64,000 nt of DNA, from the NCBI RefSeq assembly GCF_003116815.1, contig NZ_QDKQ01000028.1:62001-126000 (forward strand). Reading direction: 5' to 3'. The notes beneath the pieces are model-generated. The model had not been told where the DNA came from. It saw only the letters and a list, made by a program, of their open reading frames with translations, and ran no database searches. Below are positions 17,948 through 25,993 of this stretch, piece after piece. Both the position numbers and the translations under genes were made by a program. Within the stretch, counting starts at the first letter, position 1. The number at the start of each line of letters is the position of its first letter. The DNA is from Caulobacter endophyticus (lineage in GTDB: Bacteria; Pseudomonadota; Alphaproteobacteria; Caulobacterales; Caulobacteraceae).

Positions 17948-19299
17948 CAGCCGTTGTCCACCGTGAAGGTCAGGACGGTCTCGCCATTGGCGGGGACGGG
18001 TACGCTCCAGGCCAGGGTGCGGGCGTCGATGCGGCGGCTGGGCAGGCTTTCGTCGGTGACCTTGCCGTCACGCCACAGGCCGGCCTGGCGCAGCTCGACG
18101 GTCACGGCCTCAGGCCGGGCGTTGCGGATCAGGTACTTCATGACGTAGCGCGAGCGGGTCTTGGAGATCTTCTCCTGGGAGACCAGGGTGGCCTGGCTGG
18201 AGACGTCGAAGGCCTCGCCGGTCTTGATCGACAGTTCCGACCCTGCCGAGGTGTGGCCGATGTTGTTCTCGCCAATGAACTTGGGATCGCCCGCCTGGTC
18301 GCGCATGTAGACGCGCATGGTCCCGGCCGGCAGCTGGTCGCCCAGGCCTTTCAGCCTGGAATTGCTGAACTGGATGGCGGTGATGGCCTTCTGCGGGTTC
18401 TCGTCGCTGGAGAAGCCGTACTCGCGCACCTCGTAGACCTTCTTGGCCGGCACGGCCTGGGCGCTGAGGAAGCCGACCTGCTTGCTCTGGCTGGCGGCGA
18501 TCGTGGTCCGCTCGGGCAGGGGGTAGATGTAGTAGTCGGCGATGCGCTCGCGGTCGCTGCTCTCGGCGCCGGCCGAGGTGACCCCGCGCCCGCCGCCGCC
18601 ATTGAACTGGCTGACGTTGCCGGCCACCAGCTGGGTCTGGGCGTTCTCGAAGGCAGTGCCGGAATTGTTCTGCAGGGTGATCCAGCCCTGCAGGTCCAGC
18701 GCGCCCTTCTTATCGTCGAACAGGGCGACGTAGTCGGCCGCCCACGACAGGCCCGAGGTCAGGTAGCTGAGCGTTACCGGCGTGGGGCCAGCCTTCTCGG
18801 CGTTGACCGTCACCGACAGGGTCGGGCGCGCGCGCAGGGTCTCGGGCACCTTGTCGAAGATCACCCGGGTGGGCACGCCGTCGTCGCGCAGCACCTCGAT
18901 GCGGTCGCCGATCTTCAGCACCACGCCCTCGTTGGCGGCCAGCACCGTGGCGGTCTCGGTGGTTTCCTTGCCGTCGCCGGGGTTGGTGCGGACGATCTTG
19001 ATCTGCCGGCCGACCGCCTTTTCCATCAGCTTGTCGGGGGTCAGCAGGTCGTAGTCGAAGTTCTGCTCGACCACGCCCAGGGTCGGCGAGGACAGGCTGA
19101 CGGTCTCGGGCCGGATGGCGGCCGAGACGTCCTTGAACTCCAGCCGCTGGCGGCCGGCGGCGACGTCGATCGTCCGCTGGTCCTGCACGAGCGCCAGGTT
19201 GCTGTTGTAGATGGTGACCGAGACCTTTGGCGCGGTCTGGGCGACTGCTGCGGAAGCGGCGGCCACGCAGACGGTGGCGAACAAAGCGGCGCGAAGCAT
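17944..19299 (-). CDS. DUF4139 family exported protein (upstream paralogue)
   Basis: The 451-aa product has a clean signal peptide (residues 1-20, ending AVAQ) and then the DUF4139 region: VTIYNSNLALVQDQRTIDVAAG, PVTLSYLTSGLSWAADYVALF, LDLQGWITLQNNSGTAFENAQ. It ends LTFTVDNGW. ATG 19299 is chosen for the signal peptide and the AGGGAGA upstream; the frame runs further back only through sequence antisense-free of motifs and over msrA. It is followed by its paralogue with a 4-bp overlap, so the two are co-transcribed. The molecular role is unknown. Confidence 0.85.
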   Translation of the reverse strand: MLRAALFATVCVAAASAAVAQTAPKVSVTIYNSNLALVQDQRTIDVAAGRQRLEFKDVSAAIRPETVSLSSPTLGVVEQNFDYDLLTPDKLMEKAVGRQIKIVRTNPGDGKETTETATVLAANEGVVLKIGDRIEVLRDDGVPTRVIFDKVPETLRARPTLSVTVNAEKAGPTPVTLSYLTSGLSWAADYVALFDDKKGALDLQGWITLQNNSGTAFENAQTQLVAGNVSQFNGGGGRGVTSAGAESSDRERIADYYIYPLPERTTIAASQSKQVGFLSAQAVPAKKVYEVREYGFSSDENPQKAITAIQFSNSRLKGLGDQLPAGTMRVYMRDQAGDPKFIGENNIGHTSAGSELSIKTGEAFDVSSQATLVSQEKISKTRSRYVMKYLIRNARPEAVTVELRQAGLWRDGKVTDESLPSRRIDARTLAWSVPVPANGETVLTFTVDNGW

Positions 19300-19415
19300 A
19301 GGCGCGGCGTCTCCCTCTATCGTTGCAGCCACGTTTCCATGCCCGCGAGGGAATGTCGAGAGATTATGGATGTAATTTTGATGATGCCGCGGTTCCTCAG
19401 GGCCGCGCGAAGCGC

Positions 19416-20009
19416 CTACTTCCCCCAGACCTGCGCCAGCCTGCGATCCCGCCCGCAGCCGGTGCGGTAGAGGTGGTACTCCACGGCGTTGTTCCTGGCG
19501 TAGTCGCGGTGATAGGGCTCGGCCGGCCAGAAGGTCTGCAGGGGCAGGATCTGGGCCTTCATCGCGCCGGTCTTCAGGCGCTGGGCGGCCAGGGTGCGCG
19601 AGCGTTCGGCCGCCGGGCGCTGCTGCGCGTCGACGAAGACGGCGGGACGGTAGGAGGGGCCGCGGTCGCAGAACTGGCCGCCGTCGTCGGTGGGGTCCAC
19701 CAGCTTCCAGTAGCGCGACAGCAGGTAGGCGTATTCGATCCTGGCCGGGTCGTAGGTGACGCGGACGGCCTCGTAGTGGCCGCTGCGCTCGCTGGTCACG
19801 TCGCGATAGGTGGGGTTCTTCACGTGGCCGCCGGTGTAGCCGCTCTCGACCTTCACCACGCCGGGGATGCCGCGCATGTCGTTCTCCATGCACCAGAAGC
19901 AGCCGCCGGCGAAGACGGCGGTCTTGGTCGCCGCGGCCGCAGCGGCGGCCGGCAAGGCGGCAAGGGGCGCGGCCAGCAGGGCCAGGACGATGAGGAGGCG
20001 ACGGATCAT
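19416..20009 (-). CDS. msrA: Exported peptide methionine-(S)-sulfoxide reductase
   Basis: MsrA reduces methionine-S-sulfoxide in oxidised proteins. The catalytic GCFWC motif is at residues 36-40, with nucleophile Cys37, and SGYTGG, YRDVTSERSGHYEAVRV and GPSYRPAVF follow as in the family. About 27 hydrophobic residues at the N-terminus form a signal peptide, so this copy should work in the periplasm. The length is 197 aa. Confidence 0.93.
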   Translation of the reverse strand: MIRRLLIVLALLAAPLAALPAAAAAAATKTAVFAGGCFWCMENDMRGIPGVVKVESGYTGGHVKNPTYRDVTSERSGHYEAVRVTYDPARIEYAYLLSRYWKLVDPTDDGGQFCDRGPSYRPAVFVDAQQRPAAERSRTLAAQRLKTGAMKAQILPLQTFWPAEPYHRDYARNNAVEYHLYRTGCGRDRRLAQVWGK

Positions 20010-20070
20010 GGGCGGTCCTTTCAGAAGCTCGAAATAGGTACGGATCGAGCCGGCGAAAGGATGGAGACGA

Positions 20071-20346
20071 TCAGCGCCAGCCGTGGCCCACGCCCCGCAC
20101 CACCGGAACCGACGACAGGCGCGCGGCCAGGATCTGGGCCCGATCGTCGCCCTGGTCGTCGATCTCCAGGCGAATGGAGATGGCCGCGCCCTCGGGTCGG
20201 GCGGTCAGGGCGCGCAGGCGCACCTGCTGCACGCTGGCCACGCCCAGCACCCGCATCAGGGCGTCGGGCGTGTCCTCGGCGGTCACGAAGAACAGACGAC
20301 GTTTCTCGTCTTCCGATTTGAGGTCGCCTACGTCGCCAAGGCTCAC
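20071..20346 (-). CDS. Small ACT-like protein (second of an overlapping pair)
   Basis: The 91-aa product reads as one beta-alpha-beta-beta-alpha-beta unit: RLFFVTAEDTPDALMRVLGV, VRLRALTA, AISIRLEID, then AQILAARLSSVPVVRGV. That order recalls ACT domains of acetolactate synthase small subunits (IlvM/IlvN), but no ilv gene is nearby and the likeness is by pattern only. The GTG at 20346 overlaps the stop of the upstream gene (GTGA). Confidence 0.6.
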   Translation of the reverse strand: MSLGDVGDLKSEDEKRRLFFVTAEDTPDALMRVLGVASVQQVRLRALTARPEGAAISIRLEIDDQGDDRAQILAARLSSVPVVRGVGHGWR

Positions 20347-20639
20347 GGCCGCACCCACTGATGTTCGACGCTGGCCGAGTTGACGCCGGGCCAGGCGGCC
20401 AGGTCGCGGGCGAGCAGGCGGGCGGCCTGGTCGCCGAGGCGACGGACCCGCAGGGAAGCCTCGACCAGCTGGCCGACAGGCTTGAGCGACAGGTTGCACA
20501 GCTCGCCGCCGCAGTCGGCCAGGCTCTGGCGGACGGCGTCCAGCGCGCTGGGCGCGTCCTGGGCGGAGAGGAACAGCTGGTGGACGGTGATGCCGTCATC
20601 GTCGCTGTGGAAGGCGGGTGGGGAAGGCAGGTAGCTCAT
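20343..20639 (-). CDS. Small ACT-like protein (first of an overlapping pair)
   Basis: The 98-aa product shows the same alternation as its downstream partner: ITVHQLFLSAQDAPSALDAVRQSLA, CNLSLKP, VEASLRVRRLG, then ARLLARDLAAWPGVNSASVEH. I read it as a diverged paralogue; the two may form a heteromer that binds an amino acid or another small ligand. It begins 46 bp downstream (leftward) of a strong terminator hairpin, so it has its own promoter or is attenuated. Confidence 0.6.
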   Translation of the reverse strand: MSYLPSPPAFHSDDDGITVHQLFLSAQDAPSALDAVRQSLADCGGELCNLSLKPVGQLVEASLRVRRLGDQAARLLARDLAAWPGVNSASVEHQWVRP

Positions 20640-20684
20640 GTTCGAAGATCCTTTTTGAGTTTGAGGACCGACGGACCGCGCAAC

Positions 20685-20721
20685 GAAAAAGCCCCGCTCC
20701 TTTCGGAGGCGGGGCTTTTTC
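20685..20721. terminator. Bidirectional rho-independent terminator
   Basis: The stem AAAAAGCCCCGC/GCGGGGCTTTTT is near perfect with a short loop, and has A and T runs on both sides. It can end the small leftward gene at 20761-20901 and insulate the ACT-like pair. Confidence 0.85.
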
Positions 20722-20760
20722 GGATCTCGTGATCCTCGGCTTGGTTTTCCAGGGTGGTCC

Positions 20761-20901
20761 CTAGTCTGCGCGCCGTCTTTGCCCCGTCCTGACAGGCACG
20801 GTTTTAATCTGGTTCATCTTCGACATCATGGCGCACCACATCGCGACGCCGGCCGAGAGGCCAGTCGTAAAGAGCGCGATGGTGATCAGGTGCGAGGGCA
20901 T
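20761..20901 (-). CDS. Predicted 46-aa single-helix membrane protein
   Basis: The frame encodes one hydrophobic helix (HLITIALFTTGLSAGVAMWC, residues 4-23) followed by a basic tail ending RTGQRRRAD. It ends 40 bp before a strong terminator, which supports a real transcript. Start ATG 20901 is a guess; no relative is recognised. Confidence 0.45.
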   Translation of the reverse strand: MPSHLITIALFTTGLSAGVAMWCAMMSKMNQIKTVPVRTGQRRRAD

Positions 20902-21011
20902 GAAGTCGGAAGGGGTCCAATTAGGCTTGCCAGCAAACAGGTAACGCTTGCCGGCGCGCCGCGCAAGGTCTTGCCGCGCGGCGGGCCGAAATGCCTCACG
21001 TTGGGCAAGAA

Positions 21012-22202
21012 TTAGGCGAGTTCGATCGCCATGGCCGTGGCCTCGCCGCCGCCGATGCACAGGCTGGCCAGGCCGCGCCTGGCTTTGCGAGCCTGAAGGG
21101 CCGAGATCAGGGTGCACAGAATGCGGGCGCCGGACGCGCCGATCGGATGGCCCAGGGCGCAGGCGCCGCCGTTGACGTTCAGCTTGTCGTCCGGGATGCC
21201 CAGTTCCTTCTGGGCGATCATGGCCACCACGGCGAAGGCCTCGTTGACCTCGAACAGGTCGACGTCGGCGACGCTCCAGCCGGCGCGGTCCAGCGCCTTC
21301 CTCATCGCCGGCACGGGGGCGGTGGTGAAGAGGCCGGGTTCATGGGCGTGGGCGGCGTGGCTGACGACCGTGGCGACGATCGGCAGGCCCAGGCTTTCGG
21401 CGACGCTCCTGCGGGTCATGACCAGGGCCGCGGCGCCGTCGCTGATCGAGCTGGAATTGGCCGCGGTGATCGCGCCGTCGCGGGCGAAGGCCGGGCGCAG
21501 GGTGGGGATCTTGGCCGGATCGGCCTTCAGCGGCTGTTCGTCCTTGTCGATCGTCTCGACGCCCTTGCGGGTGGTGACGGTCACGGGCGCGATCTCGGCG
21601 GCGAAGGCGCCGCCCTCGACGGCCGCCTTGGCCTTGAGAAGGCCCTTGGCTGCGTAGTCGTCCATGGCCTCGCGGCCGAACTGGTAGTCGGCCGCGGTGT
21701 CCTCGGCGAAGGCGCCCATCAGCTTGCCGGGGCTGTAGGCGTCCTCCAGGCCGTCGAGATACATCGAATCCCAGATCTGGTCGTGGCCGATGCGGGCGCC
21801 GCCGCGGTGCTTGGCCATCAGGTACGGCGCGCCGGTCATGCTCTCCATGCCGCCGGCGACGATGATGTCGGCGCTGCCGGCCAAGAGGGCGTCATGGGCC
21901 ATGATCGCGGCCTGCATGCCGCTGCCGCACATCTTGTTGACGGTGGTGGCCTCGACCGACTTGGGCAGCCCCGCGCCCAGGGCGGCCTGGCGGGCGGGGG
22001 CCTGGCCCAGGCCCGCCGGCAGCACGCAGCCCATGATGATCTGGTCGACCTTGTCGCCAGCCAGTCCCGCGCGCTCAAGCGCCGCCTTGACGGCGGTCGC
22101 GCCCAGCTCGGTGGCCTTCACCCCGCCCAGAGCGCCCTGGAAGCCGCCCATCGGCGTGCGGGCGAAGCTGGCGATCACCACAGGATCGGCGCGATTGGAC
22201 AT
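21012..22202 (-). CDS. Acetyl-CoA acetyltransferase (thiolase)
   Basis: This enzyme condenses two acetyl-CoA to acetoacetyl-CoA or runs the reverse reaction. The nucleophilic cysteine is in NKMCGSGMQA (about residue 91). The C-terminal active-site blocks VNEAFAVVAM, NVNGGACALGHPIGASGAR and CIGGGEATAMAIE are intact. The length is 396 aa. ATG 22202 is chosen because it begins at the family N-terminus (DPVVIASFARTPMG). Ketone-body, polyhydroxybutyrate and fatty-acid roles are all possible; no pathway gene adjoins it. Confidence 0.93.
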   Translation of the reverse strand: MSNRADPVVIASFARTPMGGFQGALGGVKATELGATAVKAALERAGLAGDKVDQIIMGCVLPAGLGQAPARQAALGAGLPKSVEATTVNKMCGSGMQAAIMAHDALLAGSADIIVAGGMESMTGAPYLMAKHRGGARIGHDQIWDSMYLDGLEDAYSPGKLMGAFAEDTAADYQFGREAMDDYAAKGLLKAKAAVEGGAFAAEIAPVTVTTRKGVETIDKDEQPLKADPAKIPTLRPAFARDGAITAANSSSISDGAAALVMTRRSVAESLGLPIVATVVSHAAHAHEPGLFTTAPVPAMRKALDRAGWSVADVDLFEVNEAFAVVAMIAQKELGIPDDKLNVNGGACALGHPIGASGARILCTLISALQARKARRGLASLCIGGGEATAMAIELA

Positions 22203-22456
22203 GGACGAACTCCCGATACGTTTGTTTTGCGGTGGAATAGGCCCTCTGTCGGCCCGCTTGCGCAAGCGTCTTGCGCGGGAGTGAGCGCGATAGCCCGGCG
22301 CAAGAAGCGGCCGGCGGCGGAAGGGCGGCTCCCGTCGTCGGCCGGTCAGTCGAGCAATGAACCGAGAGAGTCAATTGCGATAAGAAACTTACCCAAGTTC
22401 GTACTCAAAAGCAACGGCCCTTGCATTCCCTCGCGGAACGCCGCACCTTCGCATCC

Positions 22457-22963
22457 ATGGGCCGCACCGCCGACTACAGCCAGCAACGCTGCGCCATCGC
22501 CGCCACCCTCGAGGTCGTCGGCGATCCCTGGACCCTGCTGATTCTGCGCGACGCCTTCCAGGGCGTGCGGCGCTTCGAGCAGTGGCAGGAGCGGCTGGGC
22601 GTGGCCCGCAACGTGCTGGCCGCGCGGCTGAAGAGCCTGGTCGGCTACGGGGTGATGGAGACGCGCCGCTATTCGGAGCGTCCGCCGCGCCACGAATACG
22701 TGCTGACCGCCAAGGGGCGGGACCTGTCGAACGTGCTGCTGACCATGGCCGAGTGGGGCGATCGCCACGTCTATGGCGTAGGCAATGGCCCGGTGCACTT
22801 CGTGCACAAGACCTGCGGCTGCGACTTCCACCCCAAGCTGGCCTGCGAGGCCTGCGGCCAGGTGGTCGACGGCCGGGATCTGTCGAGAGTGATCCACGAC
22901 GACCCCGGCCCGACCGTGGCCCAGGCGCTGGAAGCCGTCGTGGTGAAGGCTGCGGCCGAGTAG
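22457..22963 (+). CDS. HxlR-family transcriptional regulator with a Cys-rich tail
   Basis: The 168-aa product has a winged-helix HxlR domain: the Cys in QRCAIAATLEVVGDPWTLLILRDA, then GVRRFEQWQ, VLAARLKSLVGYGVMETRRYSERPPRHEY and LTAKGRDL. A C-terminal extension contains CGCDFHPKLACEACGQ, four cysteines spaced like a small metal-binding or redox site; ordinary HxlR proteins are shorter. ATG 22457 gives the family start. The nearest divergent target is the thiolase gene (255 bp away). Confidence 0.85.
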   Translation: MGRTADYSQQRCAIAATLEVVGDPWTLLILRDAFQGVRRFEQWQERLGVARNVLAARLKSLVGYGVMETRRYSERPPRHEYVLTAKGRDLSNVLLTMAEWGDRHVYGVGNGPVHFVHKTCGCDFHPKLACEACGQVVDGRDLSRVIHDDPGPTVAQALEAVVVKAAAE

Positions 22964-22966
22964 GGC

Positions 22967-23173
22967 CTAGCCGCCCTGGGCCTCGCGCAGGCTCTTGGGC
23001 CGCATGTCGGTCCAGACTTCCTGGATGAATTCCAGGCACTGGCTTTTCGTGCCGCTGAAGCCCGCGCTGGCCCAGCCGACCGGCAGATCGCGGCTCGCTG
23101 GCCAGATCGAGTACTGCTCCTCGTGGTTCACCACCACGGTGTAGAGGGTGTTGTCGTCGTCCTGCTCGTACAT
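22967..23173 (-). CDS. MbtH-like protein (orphan)
   Basis: MbtH proteins are small partners that help adenylation domains of non-ribosomal peptide synthetases fold and act. The 68-aa product carries the whole signature: NHEEQYSIWP, LPVGWASAGFSGTK, CLEFIQEVWTDMRP and SLRE. It ends 3 bp from the convergent HxlR gene. No NRPS, siderophore or adenylation gene is visible within the window, so it must serve one elsewhere or have another role. Confidence 0.9.
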   Translation of the reverse strand: MYEQDDDNTLYTVVVNHEEQYSIWPASRDLPVGWASAGFSGTKSQCLEFIQEVWTDMRPKSLREAQGG

Positions 23174-23481
23174 GGTCGTCCCCGCCCTGACGCGTTACGT
23201 GAGGCGCGAAGCTCGGCCGGGGCGGTGGTCTCTGTCAATCTCATAGGTGGAGGGCGCCGCAGGCGCGTCGCCTGGTTGCGGCTGGGCGGCGGGTTGCTGG
23301 GGGTAACCGGCGGGCGTCCACAGCCAAGTTAACGGCAAGGCTTGAAGCGCCAGAACGCGCGCGAAACGAATCAGGACCGAATCGCTGACACGGTCCGATT
23401 CGGGATTTGTTCCCTACAAGCTATTGTAGCTTAACGCCGGTTAACCACAACGGCGTTCCGCGAACGCGTCGGCGACATGGT
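23174..23481. other. Intergenic stretch of about 300 bp, no gene seen
   Basis: No coding frame is convincing. The right part is AT-richer and contains TTAACGCCGGTTAACC (about 23432-23447), two TTAA words six bases apart, one base short of CtrA spacing. It would carry the promoter of the leftward mbtH-like gene. Confidence 0.4.
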
Positions 23482-23934
23482 TCAGTCGACGTCGGCGGGG
23501 CAGGTGGCGGCCAGGCGCTTGGCGTTCATGACGCCGGCGATGGGCAGGCCGTTGATGGTCTTCATCTTGACGTCGAGCTTGAAGCTCTCGGGCGTGTAGT
23601 TGCCCTTGGCGCTGACGGGGGCGACGCGGCCCTTCTTGTCGGTCCAGGTGCCCTTCAGCTGGATCTTGCCGTCGTCGACCTGGTTGGTGGTGTAGTCGCA
23701 CTTGTAGCGGCGCGTGCAGATGCCCTTGGAGAACTGCGCGGCGTCGGCCGGCTTGATGCACTTGTCCTCGCTGCCGGCCGGGATGATGCCGATCTTGTAG
23801 CTGTACTCCCAGTGGCCGGGCAGAATCGTCGCCTTCGGAGCGGCGGCCTTCGCGGGCGCGGTCGCGGCGAATCCCAAGCCCAGGGCGGCTGCGGAAGCGG
23901 CGAGGGCGGGGGCGGCGAGGGCGATGAGACGCAT
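23482..23934 (-). CDS. DUF3617-like exported protein
   Basis: After a signal peptide (about residues 1-30) the product starts GHWEYSYKIG and carries paired cysteines (DKCIKP, GICTRRYKCDYTT, AATCPAD), the plan of DUF3617 small periplasmic proteins. ATG 23934 is chosen because AAGGAG lies nine bases before it; the upstream in-frame ATG at 23952 overlaps that Shine-Dalgarno sequence. The length is 150 aa. The function is unknown. Confidence 0.75.
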   Translation of the reverse strand: MRLIALAAPALAASAAALGLGFAATAPAKAAAPKATILPGHWEYSYKIGIIPAGSEDKCIKPADAAQFSKGICTRRYKCDYTTNQVDDGKIQLKGTWTDKKGRVAPVSAKGNYTPESFKLDVKMKTINGLPIAGVMNAKRLAATCPADVD

Positions 23935-24028
23935 GCGGTCGAACTCCTTCATGGCCGCTTATATAAGAAGCCGCAGATGAACCGCGATTGAAGGCGAGGT
24001 GATGGCGGGCGTTCAAGCCCAAGCCGCC

Positions 24029-24058
24029 TTGACTCTGGCAGGCTCCATCGCCTATATC
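24029..24058 (+). promoter_or_regulatory. Putative housekeeping promoter of rpmB
   Basis: TTGACT at 24029-24034 and TATATC at 24053-24058 are separated by 18 bp, about 90 bp before rpmB. The fit is good for a sigma-70-class promoter but is judged by eye only. Confidence 0.4.
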
Positions 24059-24147
24059 GCCCCCTCTCGCGCGGCGGACCTGTCCGGAAGCGCGCCTGAC
24101 ATTATGTTCGCGGGGCCTTCGGCTTCGCCTAGCCCAAGGTACTCGTC

Positions 24148-24450
24148 ATGTCGCGCCGTTGCGAACTCACGGGCGTCGGTCCGATGATCGGCCACAACGT
24201 GAGCCACTCGAACATCAAGACCAAGCGCCGCTTCCTGCCGGCTCTGTCGCCTGCCTCGCTGCAGTCGGACTCGCTGGGTCAGACCTTCAAGCTGCGCATC
24301 AGCAATGCTGCCCTGCGCACCCTGGACTTCAAGGGCGGCCTGGACGTGTTCCTGCTGGGCGCCAAGGACGAGCAGCTGTCGCCGCGCGCCCTGAAGATCA
24401 AGGCCCAGGTCAAGGCCAAGGCCAAGGCCGCCGCGCAAGCCGCCGCCTAA
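24148..24450 (+). CDS. rpmB: 50S ribosomal protein L28
   Basis: L28 is a large-subunit ribosomal protein. The N-terminus [21 protein letters not shown] and the [10 protein letters not shown] segment are those of alphaproteobacterial L28. The 100-aa length includes a Lys/Ala-rich C-terminal tail. A strong terminator follows directly, so it is a single-gene transcript. Confidence 0.96.
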   Translation: MSRRCELTGVGPMIGHNVSHSNIKTKRRFLPALSPASLQSDSLGQTFKLRISNAALRTLDFKGGLDVFLLGAKDEQLSPRALKIKAQVKAKAKAAAQAAA

Positions 24451-24476
24451 GCCTTTCGGTCCTCCGGGGCCGATAC

Positions 24477-24511
24477 GAAAAGCCCGCCAGGTTCGCCTGG
24501 CGGGCTTTTTC
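24477..24511 (+). terminator. Rho-independent terminator of rpmB
   Basis: A perfect stem AAAAGCCCGCCAGG/CCTGGCGGGCTTTT with loop TTCG is followed by a run of T, 27 bp after the rpmB stop. Confidence 0.88.
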
Positions 24512-24559
24512 GCGTTTCCGGGTTCGTGGCTCTCTCTCAAAGAGAGGCGCCCGCCCAGC

Positions 24560-24592
24560 AAAAAGCCGCCGTCGCGAGGCGACGGCGGCTCT
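24560..24592 (-). terminator. Rho-independent terminator of the leftward UrcA-like gene
   Basis: The stem AGCCGCCGTCGC/GCGACGGCGGCT is followed on the minus strand by TTTTTG, about 30 bp after the leftward stop at 24620. Confidence 0.8.
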
Positions 24593-24619
24593 TGAAGCCT
24601 TGGAAGGGCTGGTCGCGCC

Positions 24620-24922
24620 TTAGCGGGCGGCCATTTCCAGCGGCTTGGCCGGGTTGGCGGCGTTGTAGGCGATCAGGTCGGCGTCGCCGAGCTTGGCCAC
24701 GGCGTCGTTGACCGACGAGCGGACGCAGGCCGGGTACAGGTACATGGCCAGCGACTCGCCGCGGACGTCCTGCCAGCAGACGGTCGAGGCGGCCTTGACG
24801 ATGTCGGCGCGGACGTCGGCGGCGGCGCGGCCGGCGACCTTGACGCGGACTTCGGCGGCGCCGGCCGGAGCGGCGGCCAGCAGGGCCAGGGCGGAGAGAG
24901 CGAGAGCGGCGGAGCGGATCAT
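24620..24922 (-). CDS. UrcA-like periplasmic protein, paralogue 1
   Basis: The 100-aa product has a signal peptide (ending AGAAE), then VRVKVAGRAAADVRADIVKAASTVCW and YPACVRSSVNDAVAKLG. The order of a short beta strand, an amphipathic helix, a Cys and then a second Cys before a helix matches the UrcA family of small exported proteins in Caulobacterales. A close paralogue lies 290 bp away. ATG 24922 starts the signal peptide. The function is unknown. Confidence 0.7.
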   Translation of the reverse strand: MIRSAALALSALALLAAAPAGAAEVRVKVAGRAAADVRADIVKAASTVCWQDVRGESLAMYLYPACVRSSVNDAVAKLGDADLIAYNAANPAKPLEMAAR

Positions 24923-25148
24923 CGGGATGGATTCCAGGTCGGGCGGCGCTTGCAGCGCGCGGTTCAGATCGACCGCTTCCCGACGCGTTCCTCCGGCGAC
25001 TGGTCCAGGATCTAGCCCGCTCTGTCGCCGGAGAACAGCCATAGCTCATCGCTGATCAGTTATCAACAGTCATGTTGCCGCAACTTTTGGGTGAAGTCAT
25101 TGATTTCACGCGCTTGTTACCGGTGTCATGAAGCGCTCTTCAGGCAAG

Positions 25149-25181
25149 CAAAAGCCCGCGGAGCGGGGGCTCCGCGGGCTC
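25149..25181 (-). terminator. Rho-independent terminator of the second UrcA-like gene
   Basis: The stem GCCCGCGGAGC/GCTCCGCGGGC is perfect and is followed on the minus strand by TTTTGCTT, 30 bp after the stop at 25212. Further left, GTGAAGTCATTGATTTCAC at 25091-25109 is an imperfect palindrome that could be an operator for the gene at 24620-24922. Confidence 0.8.
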
Positions 25182-25211
25182 TGGTCCCGATGGGCTAAGG
25201 CGTAGGTGCGC

Positions 25212-25523
25212 TTAGCGGGCCGAGGCGGTCTTGATCAGACCGTTCGGGCGCCATTGGGTCTTGTCGTAGGCGGTCAGGGTCGGGCTGCCGACCTTTTCGA
25301 CGGCGGCGCGGGCCACGTCGCGGATGCAGTAGGGCAGCACGTCGGCGCCGTAGGTGGTCGAGCCGTTGTCTTCCTGGCACACCGAAGTGGCGGCCTTGAC
25401 GATGTCGGCGTGCACGGCGGCGGTGGTGCGGCCGGCGACCTTGACGGTGACTTCGCCGGCGAAGGCGGCGGGGGCGCTCAGGAGAGCGATGGCCGAAGCG
25501 GCCAGAACAAACACACGTTGCAT
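25212..25523 (-). CDS. UrcA-like periplasmic protein, paralogue 2
   Basis: The 103-aa product repeats the plan of its neighbour: a signal peptide ending AFAGE, then VTVKVAGRTTAAVHADIVKAATSVCQ and PYCIRDVARAAVEKVG. The shared VKVAGR and ADIVKAA blocks show gene duplication. Each copy has its own terminator, so they are separately transcribed. ATG 25523 is preferred for the signal; ATG 25532 is possible. Confidence 0.7.
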   Translation of the reverse strand: MQRVFVLAASAIALLSAPAAFAGEVTVKVAGRTTAAVHADIVKAATSVCQEDNGSTTYGADVLPYCIRDVARAAVEKVGSPTLTAYDKTQWRPNGLIKTASAR

Positions 25524-25993
25524 TTCAGTCATTCCGGAAAGGGGGTTGGGATCAACCTCCTCCCGATGCGTTCCTCTGACGGCCGACCGGATCTCGCCAG
25601 TTCGTCGCCGTCACGAACTAGATAGTGCTGACAGCGTTGTCATATCAAGCGCCTTTTTGGCTCCCGGTGTCAATTTTTTACGACGCCGGCGAACGGTGCG
25701 TGCGCAAAAGGCAGTTTGTGCAGCAAATAAGCGCCTCAAAACTGGTTAGTTTCAGGTGAAATTATCCCCATCCGTGGTTCCCGCGCGCGACGCTGGACCC
25801 GGCTTTCGGCGATCGGCGGGAAGGTCCTGGCCCCGATGGCGGCGGTGCTTAGCAGGGCCGCCCAACAGGGGATTCCCAGCCTTCGGGCGAAGGGGACGAT
25901 CCGTCGCTGTTGCCGGTGCGCCACAGGGACTGGCGGCTTTTCGCCGTGATTCCGGCGAGGGAGGGGGCGACTCGGTCGGGCCTGGCGAGAGCG
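25524..25993. other. Intergenic stretch of about 470 bp, no gene seen
   Basis: No frame in either direction has plausible composition or a start with a ribosome site. Bases 25625-25760 are clearly AT-richer than the surroundings and include, on the minus strand, TTGACA near 25670, so a leftward promoter for the UrcA-like gene is likely there. Confidence 0.4.

Noticed and set aside
20685..20721. Amino-acid attenuator controlling the ACT-like pair
   Set aside because: The hairpin is a strong bidirectional terminator, but no leader peptide rich in one amino acid or alternative antiterminator pairing is visible; it more simply ends the small gene at 20761-20901.
23432..23447. CtrA box upstream of the MbtH-like gene
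   Set aside because: The two TTAA words are six bases apart instead of seven, and the site is about 260 bp from the gene.
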